Shown here piece after piece: positions 35,758 to 47,173 of a stretch of 64,000 nucleotides of DNA. Positions within the stretch are counted from its first letter, which is position 1. Each line of letters begins with the position of its first letter. The DNA is from Patella vulgata. Its lineage: Eukaryota; Mollusca; Gastropoda; Patellidae. Under the pieces are notes generated by a model that did no database searches, had not been told where the DNA came from, and saw only the letters and a program-made list of their open reading frames with translations. Position numbers and translations under genes: made by a program. The DNA lies in the NCBI RefSeq assembly GCF_932274485.2, contig NC_065884.2, positions 38,831,540 to 38,895,539 on the forward strand. The letters are read 5' to 3'.

Positions 35758-36123
35758 CATAATGTATCTTTAAGGCATAGACCTAATAAACATCTACACC
35801 AAGTTTGAACATTCTAGCTCAATTAGAAAGAGAGTTATTGTGTCCCAAAAAGTTTGACGGCCCGACAGACAGACGAACCCATTTTAATAGTCCCCTGCTT
35901 TCTTTGAAAGGTGGGGGACAAAAAGCAGAAATAAATTAAAAACACCAAAAATTGGGATAAAATGTCCCATTTATCAATACCAAAGATGAAGAATATGTAT
36001 GGACATCTTTACAAATTCAATATATTCCATTTAATCATTAGCAAGGATGATTAGGTTTAAGACCACTAGACACAAACAAGGTCATTTTAGTATGAATGTA
36101 TGGTGATCTTTACAAAGTTTATA

Positions 36124-36613
36124 CAGTAAACGTCGCATAAGTCGAATCTTCGCTCAACTCGGATAAAATCATTTGGACCCTTTAATCCTGCACGTTTTTC
36201 TTATTAAATTTCTGTGCGTAAGTCGGATCCTTCGCTCAACTCAGATCAAAATAATCGGTCCATCTGATCTAAATCTGACTTTTTTCCTTCACAGAGTCCC
36301 AAAATACTTTCCCCTATCATTTTGACTCAAATCACCCTATCTGATGCGACGTAAGGAAAATTTAGGACGTTTTTCAAAGATGGCGACAAAATGAAAGTTA
36401 TCTACTCGCACCATAACGGAAGTTATCTACTTGCACCAAAACGGAAGTTATCTACTCGCACATACGAACAAAAGCTTGAAATGTGCGTTTGAATCAATTA
36501 TTATCCAGCTCTTGCAGTTTATTTCTAATCGAGCTAAGATTAAATTTCGGTCTTCGGCTAACTCGGATAAAATTGGTCAGTCCACTTAGATCCGACTTAC
36601 CCAAAGTTTACTA
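36124..36613. mobile_element. pogo/Tigger-like MITE, 0.49 kb
   Basis: Left end CAGTAAACGTCGCATAAGTC, right end (reverse complement) TAGTAAACTTTGGGTAAGTC, each next to TA. CAGTAAAC ends with a TA duplication are typical of pogo/Tigger members of the Tc1/mariner group. Inside are three near-identical 22- to 23-bp repeats ('acggaagttatctactcgca'). Confidence 0.6.
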
Positions 36614-37990
36614 TATATTCCATTCAGTCGTCATCTCCAGTATGTTCTCGTGGCTGATGTTTGCGCGTGTAACGGATTTCAAGGACGGGGGGAATGTAGA
36701 TGATCCAGTGGCATTGAGCCATACACAACATGATCAGAATGACTATAAATTGATTACCATTATATCTTTCAAATTAACAATGGATGGAATGTTAGAAAAT
36801 GTACACATATATAGAGATGTTAAGTATGGCATTGTTTGACGGGTGCGTCTCTTCACTGTTGACTATCTTTAAATGCCCGCTAATTATCACCCGTTCTTCC
36901 ATGGTTGGTTACTTGAACATGCCAAATAGGTTATTTTGGTCAAACATATTACAAAAATGGGGTCCCAAAACTAAGAACATAGAGAGGCAGGTCATCGAAC
37001 ATAGGTATATGTCAGAAGTTTGAATGTGCAGTCAGACTTATCCTGGACTGTCTGGAGTGCCATGAAACCTGTTGTGATCCATGCCATCTTCCCCTTTGGG
37101 GATTTCAATATGGAAAGCTTGACGGTCTCCTAAACAAGGACACCACCAGATATTAAATGCCTCTTCATGAACACTTAAAAATATTTTTTCTTGTGGTTCT
37201 TCTTACATGAGAATGTGGGTAACAGATATATCAAGTTTATGATAGTCACAAATGAGAACACAAATGAGAACACAAATGAGAATTATCTTTGTCTGATTCT
37301 GCAAAATTATACACCAGTTACGCCCCTTCCCTACGATGATCGTGAACGTCCGATTTTGTCACAAAATAACATTTAACCAAAATAACATATTTGGCACAAG
37401 GAACGCTCAAATAACAAAATATAGTACTAATGTTGATAATCGATGGTCATTTGAACTCTTTAAGATAGTCATCGGTCATCAGTAAAAGAAGAATCATATG
37501 GAACACATTGATTTTTACACATTTTCAGAATATTGTAGTGCACTAGTGGGTTTAGTGCCGATTAATTTGTTTCTTCTGACATATACATGGACGAATGACC
37601 TTCATAACCACACCCAGCAGTTCTAGGTCAGATCCGCCAAGAAGCAGCAACATACGTTTTAGGATACGATTTCAAAATATGTAAAATGACCACTTTAAGA
37701 TAACTCACAGAATATTCCACGCGATCCATTAATTCCCAAACGAGAGCATGATTTTAAGTCGAATACTTGGCCTATCATAACTGACTGACCAATATCAAAA
37801 TTTTAGGGTCACAACATTTCGAGTAGGAGGGTTTTGAAATTTGGGCAAGGGGTCCCCATAGACCAAGTATGATTGAAAATTTCTGAACCCCCGGGGTAAT
37901 CATTTTTTTCAATTTTTGCATGGTCTTCTTGCAGACATGTTCTTAAACAAAACTATGTTCTTAAACAAAACTATAGCCATATAACTTTAC
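36614..37990. other. Liprin-beta intron sequence
   Basis: No feature beyond three copies of the 12-mer 'aatgagaacaca' near 37250-37285. Reading frames here are short and lack splice support. Confidence 0.45.
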
Positions 37991-38075
37991 CTTTTCTACC
38001 CTGTGCTTGTATCAACATTTCCTCTACTTTACGATATCTCCTAACTAATCTTCTCATTTCATCTAATCTTTTATC
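37991..38075 (-). CDS. PPFIBP1/2: Liprin-beta exon: end of the coiled coil (RRYRKVEEMLIQAQGRK)
   Basis: Acceptor 'ttgtattatag' at 38075 and donor AAAAG^GTAAAG at 37991 bound an 85-bp exon coding DKRLDEMRRLVRRYRKVEEM then LIQAQGRK. Vertebrate liprin-beta-1 has, at the end of its coiled coil, DRKIEDLRQCLNRYKKMQDT followed by VVLAQGKKG. The match in heptad pattern, the RY(K/R)K core and the AQG(R/K)K end is the strongest evidence for the gene's identity. Phase 0 entry from 60261-60322 and phase 1 exit into 32477-32577 agree. Liprin-beta coiled coils mediate self-association. Confidence 0.85.
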
Positions 38076-38496
38076 CTATAATACAAATGTAATATTTATT
38101 ACAGGTTTATTCAAGTTATGACGTCAACCTTCTTGTTCCCTTCATTACTGGTATTATGTTTTTGATTATTGTATCTATATGTAGATATTACATATCAGTG
38201 TTGCCAGATGCCAGAAATATTCATAATCCCTTTTGGTATTACTATTATCATGTTACATTTTGTATGTCTGATTTGTCTCTTGCAATCAGTTTTTTTTTAT
38301 TTGTCATGCTTGCCAATTAATGTGTTTATAATAGTTGAATATCATCATATCTTTTGTAATATTTCCTCTTGTCATTCTGCTCGCTAAAACTATCCCTGGA
38401 TTATTATGTAATGATTGATATTGAACTGAATAAACTAATATTAGTACTACAGTCGTTGTATTTTGTATTTTAGAGGAGAGCCGAAAAAAGCTCCCC
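38076..38496. other. Liprin-beta intron sequence
   Basis: Nothing recognised before the SINE at 38503. Confidence 0.4.
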
Positions 38497-38502
38497 TTAA
38501 TG

Positions 38503-38862
38503 AAATGAAATGGGGTTTAACGTCCTACTGTTCTGCTCCAAACTAGGCTAATGAAGACGGGCATATGCCATACAGTGTGCTATGAGGGAAATTTTGCCCA
38601 GACAGTGGCACTACGGCCTACTCTTATATCGAATTCCAACTGTCAAGGGATCTTTTACGTGCACGCCAATGTGTACACGGGACCTCAGTTTTTCGTGCCA
38701 TCCGAACGACTAGACAGCTGTCCTTGTCAGGCCCTCCGTCCTGCATCACTGACAAGGGGGAACCACGCCGGAAAATCTGGATGAACTTTCTCGGCCAATG
38801 CAGGGATCGAACAACCGACCTCCAGGCTAGCGAGCCAGCATCTTACCGACTTAGCCACGTGA
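38503..38862 (-). mobile_element. tRNA-derived SINE
   Basis: On the minus strand the head holds an A box (GTGGCTAAGTCGGTAAG) and a B box (GGTTGTTCGATCCCTGC), then a conserved body with 'gttcggatggcacgaaaaac' and 'cacgtaaaagatcccttgac', ending 'ggacgttaaaccccatttc'. Short direct repeats TTAATG at 38497-38502 and 38863-38868 flank it. The tail matches the SINE at 6103-6391, so both probably share a 3' module recognised by the same LINE. Confidence 0.75.
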
Positions 38863-38868
38863 TTAATG

Positions 38869-39332
38869 GACAAATTGAAAAAATCACTCCCCTAAAGAGC
38901 TCTCATAGTTTCGATAAGAAGAGTGATTTAGAAATTAAGGAGAATGATCTGATATTAAGGAGAGTGATTAGTTGTTTGTATGGGAAATGGTTCTGAAAAT
39001 CAATAAATGATAATAATCATCGTCTGCTAAATAATAGCATTCGTAGTCGTCTATAACTACAGTACATACAGTATTCCAATAGAAATACTTGTCGACATTT
39101 CTAAATATATATAGCTTGTATAAATTTTGTTTAAAAACATAACCCCTATTCAAAATATAATCATAAACGCTTGAAAATTCCATCAAAATATAAGCTATTT
39201 CTTCCGGAATTATTCTCATTGGAAATTTTTACGTGCCCTCTCTCGTAATTTCTCATGCCTCGCAAGAGTTCTACTTTTCATTTCAGTTAAAATTAACCAA
39301 TGGTGCATCAGCGCCATCTATTTTTAGCAACA
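38869..39332. other. Liprin-beta intron sequence
   Basis: AT-rich; a minus frame at 38968-39219 is not recognised and shows no splice borders. Confidence 0.4.
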
Positions 39333-39334
39333 TA

Positions 39335-40290
39335 CAGTTCCTCCCAAATTTTTGGGACCAAAATCGTGGCGACGCGGTGAAAAAAACCACTCCGAATTCT
39401 CTTAGATTCCGCGGTGAAATTTCACTTGATTCCGCGGCGATTTTTCTCTAGGAATTCTCCGTGTTTCTCTAGGAATTCACTGCGTTTCTCTAGGAATTCA
39501 CCGTGTTTCGCTAAGCATACACTGCGTTTCGCTAAGCATACACCGTGCTTTGCCATGATTCCCGCCAGGAATTTGCGAGCCTACCATAAGCTAGGGTCGA
39601 ACTAATATTGTCTATAATAAATTGAAGGAGTTGTAATATAGTAATGCTGCTGTGAAATAGTGTACATACATAATGTACAGGCTGGTTTGAAAAACAACAA
39701 AATGAGTTAGGTATTCCCGGGAAAACGTTTACCGGCATTCTGTATCGGTTAGAATTTTTCTCTAACGCACTGTACATGCATTACGTGGGGCCAAAATGTA
39801 TGCAAACTATGAACAACGTATCATTTCATCTTCGTCTATAACTTAGATGTAATCCATCAATTATTGTCTGCTATCAAATCCAAACTTTAAATTATATACA
39901 ATGATCTTTTTCACATTACTCCATTACTCGCAGCTTCAGTTAATCTAAATCAACCACCCATAAAGCACAGCGCCATAAATCACTCCGCAGTGTGCTTAAC
40001 GGTAATTCACTTGGTCGGAAACGCGCCAAAAGATTGGAACTATATTCTTATGCGGTGTTACTTGGCGAAAAGTTTTTAGCAAATCTTGACTGTCACCGGT
40101 ATATGATATTATATAATAATGTATTGTGACGCATTTGTCTCCGATATCACCTCGGTGGAAGTGGACGTAAAATACAACTAACTAACACATAACAACAACA
40201 TTAAAACGATATTGTGTTTACATATAATACTGTATATTTACATGCATTCAACAAAGGAATATTCTTACGGGATTTTGCGCAGCCGTAGTA
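39335..40290. repeat. Left arm of the foldback element
   Basis: Contains the 'ttctctaggaattcaccgtg' subterminal repeats (39440-39560) built on a CACCG(T/C)G core, then the segment matching the right arm through 'gaatattcttacgggatt' near 40258-40275. Confidence 0.7.
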
Positions 40291-40559
40291 TTTTTTCATC
40301 ATGAAGCCCATCAAAGAAAAACTATTAAATTGTTGATGTAATAACTATAAATATTTGCTAATATGTACTTACCGGCAGCGGACATTGTTAAGTTATGTAT
40401 ATACTCACCTATAAATTATTCACCTCTTTGTATTGTAATTTAATTATAAATAACATATTGTCTGTATTTTATTTTTAAAATGAATAAGTCAAGCCTTATA
40501 ATATAATTTTATTGGTCTGAGGGGTCCTTTGGGTTGGTCCGAGTAGCAAAGATAATATG

Positions 40560-40930
40560 GGTCCAATATTAGGCAATATCGATGCAGGTTCAATCACGAA
40601 AATTGCGTGTACTCGGTCTAGTATAAATTTCGAGCTTCTAGATTTTAAACGTAAACATATATGTATAAGCTTATAGATTGCAGTTACACAGGGTCCATAA
40701 ATATGCAGTAGGAAATCGGGAAATTGGACGTGCAAATAAATCCCGTAAGAATATTCCTTGGTTGAATGCACGTAAATGTACAATATTATATGTATACATA
40801 ATTTGTAAAATAACAAATACATGGCACTGTCACTTTTGTGACCTTCACAGTGTACCCCCTCCCACCCATATCGTTTTAATGCGTCATAATACATTATTAT
40901 CATATACATTGTACACGGGTCCTTTCATCC
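40560..40930. repeat. Direct-repeat module, copy 1 (copy 2 at 41550-42095)
   Basis: 'atatcgatgcaggttcaatc', 'cttatagattgcagttacac', 'gtaagaatattccttggttg' and 'tgtaccccctcccaccca' all recur in the same order at 41560-42060. Copy 2 leads into the right arm of the foldback, so copy 1 looks like a partial duplication of that arm. Confidence 0.75.
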
Positions 40931-40980
40931 CACTTATATCATCGTTTCACCCCACAAATTTAAAAACCGGTATTGCATGA

Positions 40981-41549
40981 ATTTTTAATATTTTATTTAT
41001 ATATTAATACAAATAAAAACATGCCAATGCAATTTTATCATGAATAGTGTCCAACTCCTTCTTTTGCAAAGGCCTTAGCTTATTTTCCGAATATTTTATT
41101 TATACGATGTCAATGCAATTTTAATAGGAATAGTGTCCAACTTCTTTCTTTGTATACACTCTAGTTTATATTCCGAATCCACACCAATTCTCGACACCAA
41201 TTTCACTAAAATTATATTGCTTACAATCGAGCGATACTCATAGCAAAACATTCAACTTGTAATACACTGTATAGTCATTTGCATGCATGTTGGTTTCACT
41301 ATAACAGGATTGCCAGTGATAGAACAGATTAAAGGATAAAATTGCACGTAGCCACTATTTCCACACGTGTTATCTTTAGATGTTCAGACTACCTGGCATC
41401 TCAAATAACCCAACTTTAAAAGAAAGCATTAGTATTACATGTTTAGCTTAATTTCGATTTTTCAATAAAAATCATGACAATGGAGCGAAAATAATAAAAT
41501 GCTACTCAAAACATCTCTTTGTTTATGGATTATTATCGATTATGGATTT
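40981..41549. other. Central part of the foldback element
   Basis: Holds two diverged copies of an 80-bp repeat ('caatgcaattttatcatgaa', near 41027 and 41110) and, at 41190-41330, a segment resembling the inner arm of the CACTG element ('tttcactaaa', 'tacaatc', 'ttgccagtgatagaac'). Confidence 0.5.
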
Positions 41550-42100
41550 AATATGCAATATCGATGCAGGTTCAATCACGAAACTTGCGTTTACAGCGAG
41601 CGTCTAGTATAACTTTCGAGCTGCTGATATCTATACGCTTATAGATTGCAGTTACACAGAGTACATGTACACATGTATATGCAGTAGAAAATCGGGAAGT
41701 TGAACGTACAAAGGAATGGAATCATTCAAAAGTGTACTCAAAATAAGTAAATTATAACGGGGTGAAGGTGAGAATTAACACACGTGTGGCCATTGTATAA
41801 ATATATGACATGCGCATGTATTGTACACGTCTGTGTGTGTGTAAAATGGCTTTATTTAATATCCGCTTCCACCGAAATGAAATGAGCGGCACACAGTAGA
41901 TGTATATTGTCACAGTGGATATTTGTCGTAAGAATATCCCTTGGTTGAATGCATGTAAATGTACAGTATTCTATGGATATAGAATTTGTAAAATTACAAA
42001 TACATGGCGCTGTCACTTTTGTGACTTTCGCAGTGTACCCCCTCCTACCCATATTATTTTAATATGTCATAATACATTATTATCATATACCGGTAACAGT

Positions 42101-42294
42101 TGTAATATAGTGTCCAGATAATCAAGACTACATGTATCTTGACTATATAAGATTTAAGGGTCTGGGTAATCTGGATGGTATAAAGCGACACGGGACCTGA
42201 GGTTGCACGGGTGGATGCACCTGGGTGAATAAAAAGATATTCAACGCACATGGTTGTTGGTTGGTCATTTTTAGAATGATAGATATATATTACA
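42101..42294 (+). repeat. 5' LTR of the Gypsy fossil
   Basis: Begins TGTAATATAGTGTCC, has a TATA-like 'gactatataagattt' and 'aataaa' near 'gggtgaataaaaagat', and ends 'tattaca'. Very short for an LTR (194 bp). About 99 percent identical to the 3' LTR by eye. Confidence 0.85.
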
Positions 42295-42310
42295 TGGTGT
42301 CAGAAGTGGT
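42295..42310 (+). promoter_or_regulatory. Primer binding site, tRNA-Leu
   Basis: TGGTGTCAGAAGTGG directly follows the LTR and is the reverse complement of the 3' end of eukaryotic tRNA-Leu including CCA (CCACTTCTGACACCA). tRNA-Leu primers are used by several Ty3/Gypsy groups, including Steamer-like elements. Confidence 0.8.
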
Positions 42311-42325
42311 GCTAGAAGTTTAATA

Positions 42326-42907
42326 ATGGATCAGCTGAAGGCTCCAGGTTCTCTTAATTTAGATGGCAATTTATCGGAAAATTGGAGACATTGGAAACAG
42401 CGATTTGAAATTTACCTGGATGCAAGCGGTATCGTATCGAAGACCGAAAAGGTAAAAACCTCAACATTACTTCATACTATAGGTGAAGAGGCTTTAGAAA
42501 TATATAACAGTTTTGTATTTGAAACTCCTGAAAATAGACTAAAATTAATACCCGTACTTGACAAATTTGAAGAATATTGCTCACCGAAACGAAATGTGAC
42601 GTATGAGAGACATATTTTCAACATTCGCTCCCAAAAAGTAGGTGAATCGTTCGATCAGTATTTTTCTGATTTACGTAACGATGCCAAGAACTGTGAGTTT
42701 GGGGAACTTATAAGAGATAGGATTGTTTGTGGCATTCTTAGTGATCAGCTAAGAACTAGACTATTACAAGAATCTGATCTCACTCTTGAAACGGCGGTTA
42801 ATATCTGTAGGGCTAATGAACTTAGTTTAAATCAAGCCAAATCATTGGGAGGTGAACATGGTACAGACATACAGCATTTGGATCAACATGCTCGTTTTGT
42901 GGTTTAG
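42326..42907 (+). pseudogene. Gag region of the Gypsy fossil
   Basis: Reads MDQLKAPGSLNLDGNLSENW at the start, with the WRHWKQRFEIYL and SFDQYFSDLR motifs typical of the capsid region of Mag/K02A2.6-like Gypsy elements. Gag would form the capsid that packages the RNA; a zinc-knuckle nucleocapsid usually follows. Part of a broken element. Confidence 0.75.
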
Positions 42908-42985
42908 CTAATCATTGGGCTAAAGTTTGTCGAAAAAAGAATTACAACTGGCATCAGAAACGACAGGTTCATTCGTATGGTATAG

Positions 42986-43327
42986 TTGATGGTGATGGTG
43001 AAGTGTAGAAACTGGTATGTCACTTTAAATATAAATGACTCTTTAGTAAAGTTTAAATTAGACACTGGAGCAGAATGTAACATTATCCCAAAATCCCTGT
43101 TTGATAAATTAGCAAAAGGGTCTCTATCAAAAGCGAGGGTAAAACTAAATGCCTTTGGGGGACATCAGCTGACGTCATTAGGTCGAACTATTTTTGTTTG
43201 TCAGTATAAACAAAAATATCATGCATTAGAATTTCAAGTGGTAGAATCAGATGTGCCGTATATTCTTTATTTAAAGTCATGTGTTGAGTTGGGTTTGATA
43301 CAGCGAATATACAATATTACTAATAAG
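42986..43327 (+). pseudogene. Protease region of the Gypsy fossil
   Basis: Shows the retropepsin active-site signature as KLDTGAECNIIP, followed by an ALEFQVVE segment. The family enzyme is an aspartic protease that cuts the polyprotein. The region borders the inserted pearl-like element. Confidence 0.75.
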
Positions 43328-43881
43328 ATAGGTTGCCAGGCAACGAAACATACGCCCACAGCAGCTAAATCGTCTGGGCAGTCAACAAGAGTTGTCGCAT
43401 ATTTTTACTTTTTTCGGTAATGAAACATTTATAATACACTAAAATCTGATTAAGAGCAACAACTGAGAAAACCATTAGAATTTGTTTGGTTTTTATAAAG
43501 TTCTACCCCATGCTAACGTTTTGTATACAAAACTTTTAATATCATGGATTTAGCTGTTCCAAGTCATAAAAATTCATTGAAAATCAATATACTTGTTCCT
43601 CTCAAGATCTTAAACTCTGTGTATCAATCTGAAGTCAATCGGATGATAACTTTAGCCTTTAGAGCGTCACAAGATTTTGCAAAGTGATCAAGGGCCATAA
43701 CTTTGGCAGAAATCGTTGAAAATCAATAGGATTCTTCGTCTCATGATCCTAAACACTGTGTATAAATTTAAGATCAATCGGATATTAACTTTGGCCTCTA
43801 GAGCGTCCACAAGCAATTGTGGACGCCGGACTGACGGGGGCGACGACAATATACGACCACATTTAAATGTGGGCGTATAAA
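43328..43881 (+). mobile_element. Pearl-like element, type A (A1 units), inside the Gypsy fossil
   Basis: Starts 'ataggttgccaggcaacga' and ends 'caattgtggacgccggactg', 'catttaaatgtgggcgtata'. About three diverged A1 units. It lies between the protease and reverse-transcriptase parts, so it is younger than the Gypsy insertion. Confidence 0.8.
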
Positions 43882-44048
43882 AACCGATGTTCCTTTAAAT
43901 AACTGTGACAAACTTTTACATGAATATTCTAATGTGTTTAAAAAACTGGGCTGTATTAAAGATATCAAACATCATATAGTTACAGATCCAGCAATCAATC
44001 CTGTTATACACCCTGCCAGTTGCTATAAGACCAAAGATTAGAGATGAA

Positions 44049-44745
44049 TTGGACAGGATGGAAAATTTGGGAGTTATTTCAAAAGTTAAAGGTCCATCCG
44101 ACTGGGTAAATAGCTTAGTGACGGTTGTTAAGCCAAATAATACACTTCGGTTATGCATTGATCCTAAAGATCTAAACAAAGCCGTTAAGCGTGAACATTT
44201 TCCGATGAGAACAATTGAAGAAATAGTTTCGCGAATGCCCCGCGCTGCTGTTTTTTCGAAGTTAGATGCGACTTATGGTTACTGGCAAATTCAATTAGAT
44301 AGCGAAAGCTCTAAGAAATGTTTTTTCGAAGTTAGATGCGACTCATGGTTACTGGCAAATTCAATTAGATAGCGAAAGCTCTAAGAAATGTACTTTTAAC
44401 ACACCCTTCGGACGGTATCAATTCAATCGTCTACCATTTGGTATAGTTTCGGCATCTGAAGTTTTCCAATGTGCTATGTCTGGAATATTTGAGGACATAG
44501 ATGGAGTTGAAGTCATAGTGGATGATATTTTAGTTTGGGGTGAAACTAATGAGGAACATAATTCTAGACTTAAACAGGTTTTACAAAGAGCTCGTGACGT
44601 GTGCCTTAAATTAAATAGAAACAAATGTAAATTTGAACAAAGTGAAATTTCGTATATTGGACATTTGTTAACTAAAGATGGTCTTAAACCAGATAGTAAG
44701 AAGATAGACGCGATTAACCAGATGGACAATCCAGTAGACGTGGTA
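44049..44745 (+). pseudogene. Reverse transcriptase region of the Gypsy fossil
   Basis: Contains DWVNSLVTVVKPNNTLRLCI, then FSKLDATYGYWQIQLD (first catalytic Asp region), the FGIVSASEVFQ segment and the VIVDDILVWG segment (YVDD-type box). Order and motifs are those of Ty3/Gypsy polymerases. Part of a broken element; the gene continues beyond the 1.3-kb insertion. Confidence 0.8.
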
Positions 44746-44749
44746 CAAG

Positions 44750-46030
44750 GGTTAAGCAGCGAACTGGATGTATGAGATGTGTTGTTGACGTTTGGGAAAG
44801 TAGGACGAGGGGAAATGTGTAGGGAGTGAAGTGCTGTAAAGGGATAGTTAGATGTATTATGAATGGTTAGAGTGGCTGTGGTGTTACGGTGAAATACTAT
44901 GCCGCCACCGTAACACCACAGCTTTATGATTTGTTAGACAGGAGTGATGTAATGGGTGTCAACAACTGGGTATGCTGGTACCGTCGCAACGTAGCCGTGA
45001 AATATATATTGTGGGGGGGAAGGGCGGAAACGGAAAAATATACAATGTTGACAGTATGTGCCAGGCATGAGGCTGCGCAGACTGAGCGGCAGCTCGATAG
45101 GGAGTGTGTGGGAGGGTCACCCTCATAAATTTTTTTTTTTTTAAATTTCAGTTTTCTGTAAGCAGTGAAAACACTATTTTGGCATTGTTTGTGGGGTTAA
45201 ACCTAAAAATCACATTAATACACCTATTGCACGATATTGTGAAACTAGCTGACGAAGACAGCTCGGGCGGCGATTGTTCGACTCGGGGCTGCTCTGTCAG
45301 TATCTAACAAACGCATTTAGTTCGCGTACAACTTTTAAAAACCGAATGTCAGTATGGTATTTCTCACATAATTGGTTATCGCAAAAACAGAGTAAACTGA
45401 AAGCGAGTAATCTCGACTCAAACCTATAGTCTATAGCCTACTTACTACACTCGTCACTAGGCTTCCTATATTATTGTTTGTGGACGGTTTACTACTCAGT
45501 GATAAGCCTGTGCCGCAAAAAGAGGTCTCGCCTTTTATTATTAGTATAATGACTTCCTCATGTGCGGCAGGTTAGTTTGCTTCTAAAAACACTGTTTTCC
45601 GTTCCAAAAAATACAAAAGTAATTTTCTACCAGATGACCATGGTTCTTTTCACCGAGACTAGATAATTTCTCTCGGTGTAAGGATATAGCTATGGATAAG
45701 TTCATACAAGGTCAATAAATCCACGGTCAATTCGGGTCACACTGTTGAGAAAATAAACCGATGGGTTTGTTTAGTAGCAAATCGAGCGTGAATCAACTGA
45801 GTTTGTACTGAAAAATTTTTGAGTGATATGTATGAACTGTCTTCACACATTCGGTTTATAATTAGCGATACACAGGTACAGTGGCAAGTGTTGTACTTCA
45901 CAGACTGTTTACCTCCGAACTACCTCCGCACGAAATCCCCGATTTGGGTACTTGTTAAAAGAAAAAGAAATAGTACCTGTGCGCATGCCAGTAAAAAAAA
46001 CACTAAGAGTTCGCGCATAAAAATGCCCGA
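44750..46030. mobile_element. Unidentified 1.3-kb insertion within the Gypsy pol region
   Basis: Gypsy sequence stops near 'aatccagtagac' and resumes at 'catccagttgat', suggesting an ATCCAGT target duplication. The inserted DNA has different composition, with a G-rich first half, an A/T tract at about 45131-45145, and a perfect 17-bp hairpin (44875-44922). No protein family was recognised. It could be a non-autonomous transposon or a SINE-like composite. Confidence 0.55.
44875..44922. repeat. Perfect 17-bp hairpin with 14-nt loop
   Basis: GCTGTGGTGTTACGGTG (44875-44891) is the exact reverse complement of CACCGTAACACCACAGC (44906-44922). Confidence 0.9.
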
Positions 46031-46087
46031 ACGTATCAGGCGCCAGGTCATCCAGTTGATAAACCATCGTTAAAGAGATTTTTAGGA

Positions 46088-47173
46088 ATGGTCACATATC
46101 TAGCAAAGTTTATTCCTAATTATTCAGAGATCGCTGCACCCTTACGTTTATTACTAGAAAAAGATATTGAATGGCAGTTTAATTCTGAACAAATCGATAG
46201 TTTTGAAAAATTAAAATATTTAGTTTCGCACGCACCAATACTTCAATATTTTGATGTAAAAAAACCTGTGACGCTTTCCGTTGACGCGAGTTCAACTGGT
46301 TTAGGGGCAGTTTTACTTCAAGACAATAAACTGATCGCATATGCATCAAAATCGTTAAGTAAGTCCCAAATAAACTATGCACAAATTGAGAAGGAGATGC
46401 TAGCAATTAATTTCGCGTGTGAACGTTTTCACGAATACATATATGGTCAGCGAGTTGTACATATAGAATCTGATCATAAACCGTTAGAGGTAATCCTAAA
46501 AAAAACTTTATATTGTGCACCTTCATGTTTGCAAAAAATGATTTTGAGGGTCCAGAAGTATAGTTTAGATGTAAAATATCGACCGGGTAAAGAATTATGT
46601 GTGGCAGATACACTGTCCAGGGCCTGTAGTTCACAGCTGTGTGACACGCGTGATGATGATTATGAGAATGAATTTGGAGTAGACATTCTACAAAGTATAC
46701 CTATGTCAATACCTAAATTAGAAAAACTTAAAATGTGTATTGATGAAGACACAACTATGCAACTGCTTAAAACATACATATTAAATGGTTGGCCTGATCA
46801 TATTAGTGGTGTACATGTTGGCTTTAAACCGTTCTGGAACATTCGCGATGAACTGTCATATTATGACGGTGTTCTGTTTAAAGGTGAAAAGGTCATAATT
46901 CCTAAATCAATGAGACCAGAAATTTTAAATTTAATTCATAAATCACACCAAGGCATTCTAAGAACATCACAGTTAGCTCGAGATGTAGTATTTTGGCCAA
47001 ATATGGGTGCTGACGTAGAACATATAGTTCAGCAGTGTAATGTTTGTTGTAAATTTTGTCGTCATAATATTAAACAGCCTATGCATCGACGAATTCTTCC
47101 TAACCGACCGTGGTCTCATGTTGGAACTGATTTATTTGAACTAAATAATAAAACATATCTATTATTATTATAG
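46088..47173 (+). pseudogene. RNase H and integrase N-terminal region of the Gypsy fossil
   Basis: Shows KRFLGMVTYLAKFIPNYSE-like connection, the RNase H segment VTLSVDASSTGLGAVLLQ with YASKSLSKSQINYAQIEKEM, and the integrase zinc-binding box HKSHQGILRTSQLARDVVFW with VQQCNVCC. The sequence passes from the start of the integrase core to the 3' tail of the element, so much of integrase is absent. A remnant of the tail lies at about 47174-47560. Part of a broken element. Confidence 0.8.

Larger units (their letters stand above)
33786..35769 (+). mobile_element. TTAA-targeting MITE, copy 2, interrupted
   Basis: TTAA on both sides (33782-33785, 35770-35773) within a type-C unit. Left part (33786-34170) aligns with 7397-7780; the last bases 'aatgtatct' follow the hAT insertion. 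Confirms the borders deduced for copy 1. Confidence 0.75.
32706..35921 (+). mobile_element. Pearl-like element, type C, with nested insertions
   Basis: Begins 'aagccaacagtgaggctgat' and 'gtcccctgcc'; resumes after the insertions at 35774 ('cctaataaacatctacacc') and ends with a short GACA run, 'tttaatagtcccctgctttc' and 'gtgggggaca'. The inserted sequence is the TTAA MITE copy 2 (33786-35769), which carries a hAT element, which carries a type-A pearl-like element. Confidence 0.75.

Noticed and set aside
36483-36839. 118-codon frame as a gene
   Set aside because: Begins inside the pogo-like MITE and runs into non-coding sequence; no family features or splice support.
40496-40909. 137-codon minus frame in the foldback element
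   Set aside because: Lies in a duplicated non-coding module; the second copy at 41550-42095 does not keep the frame.
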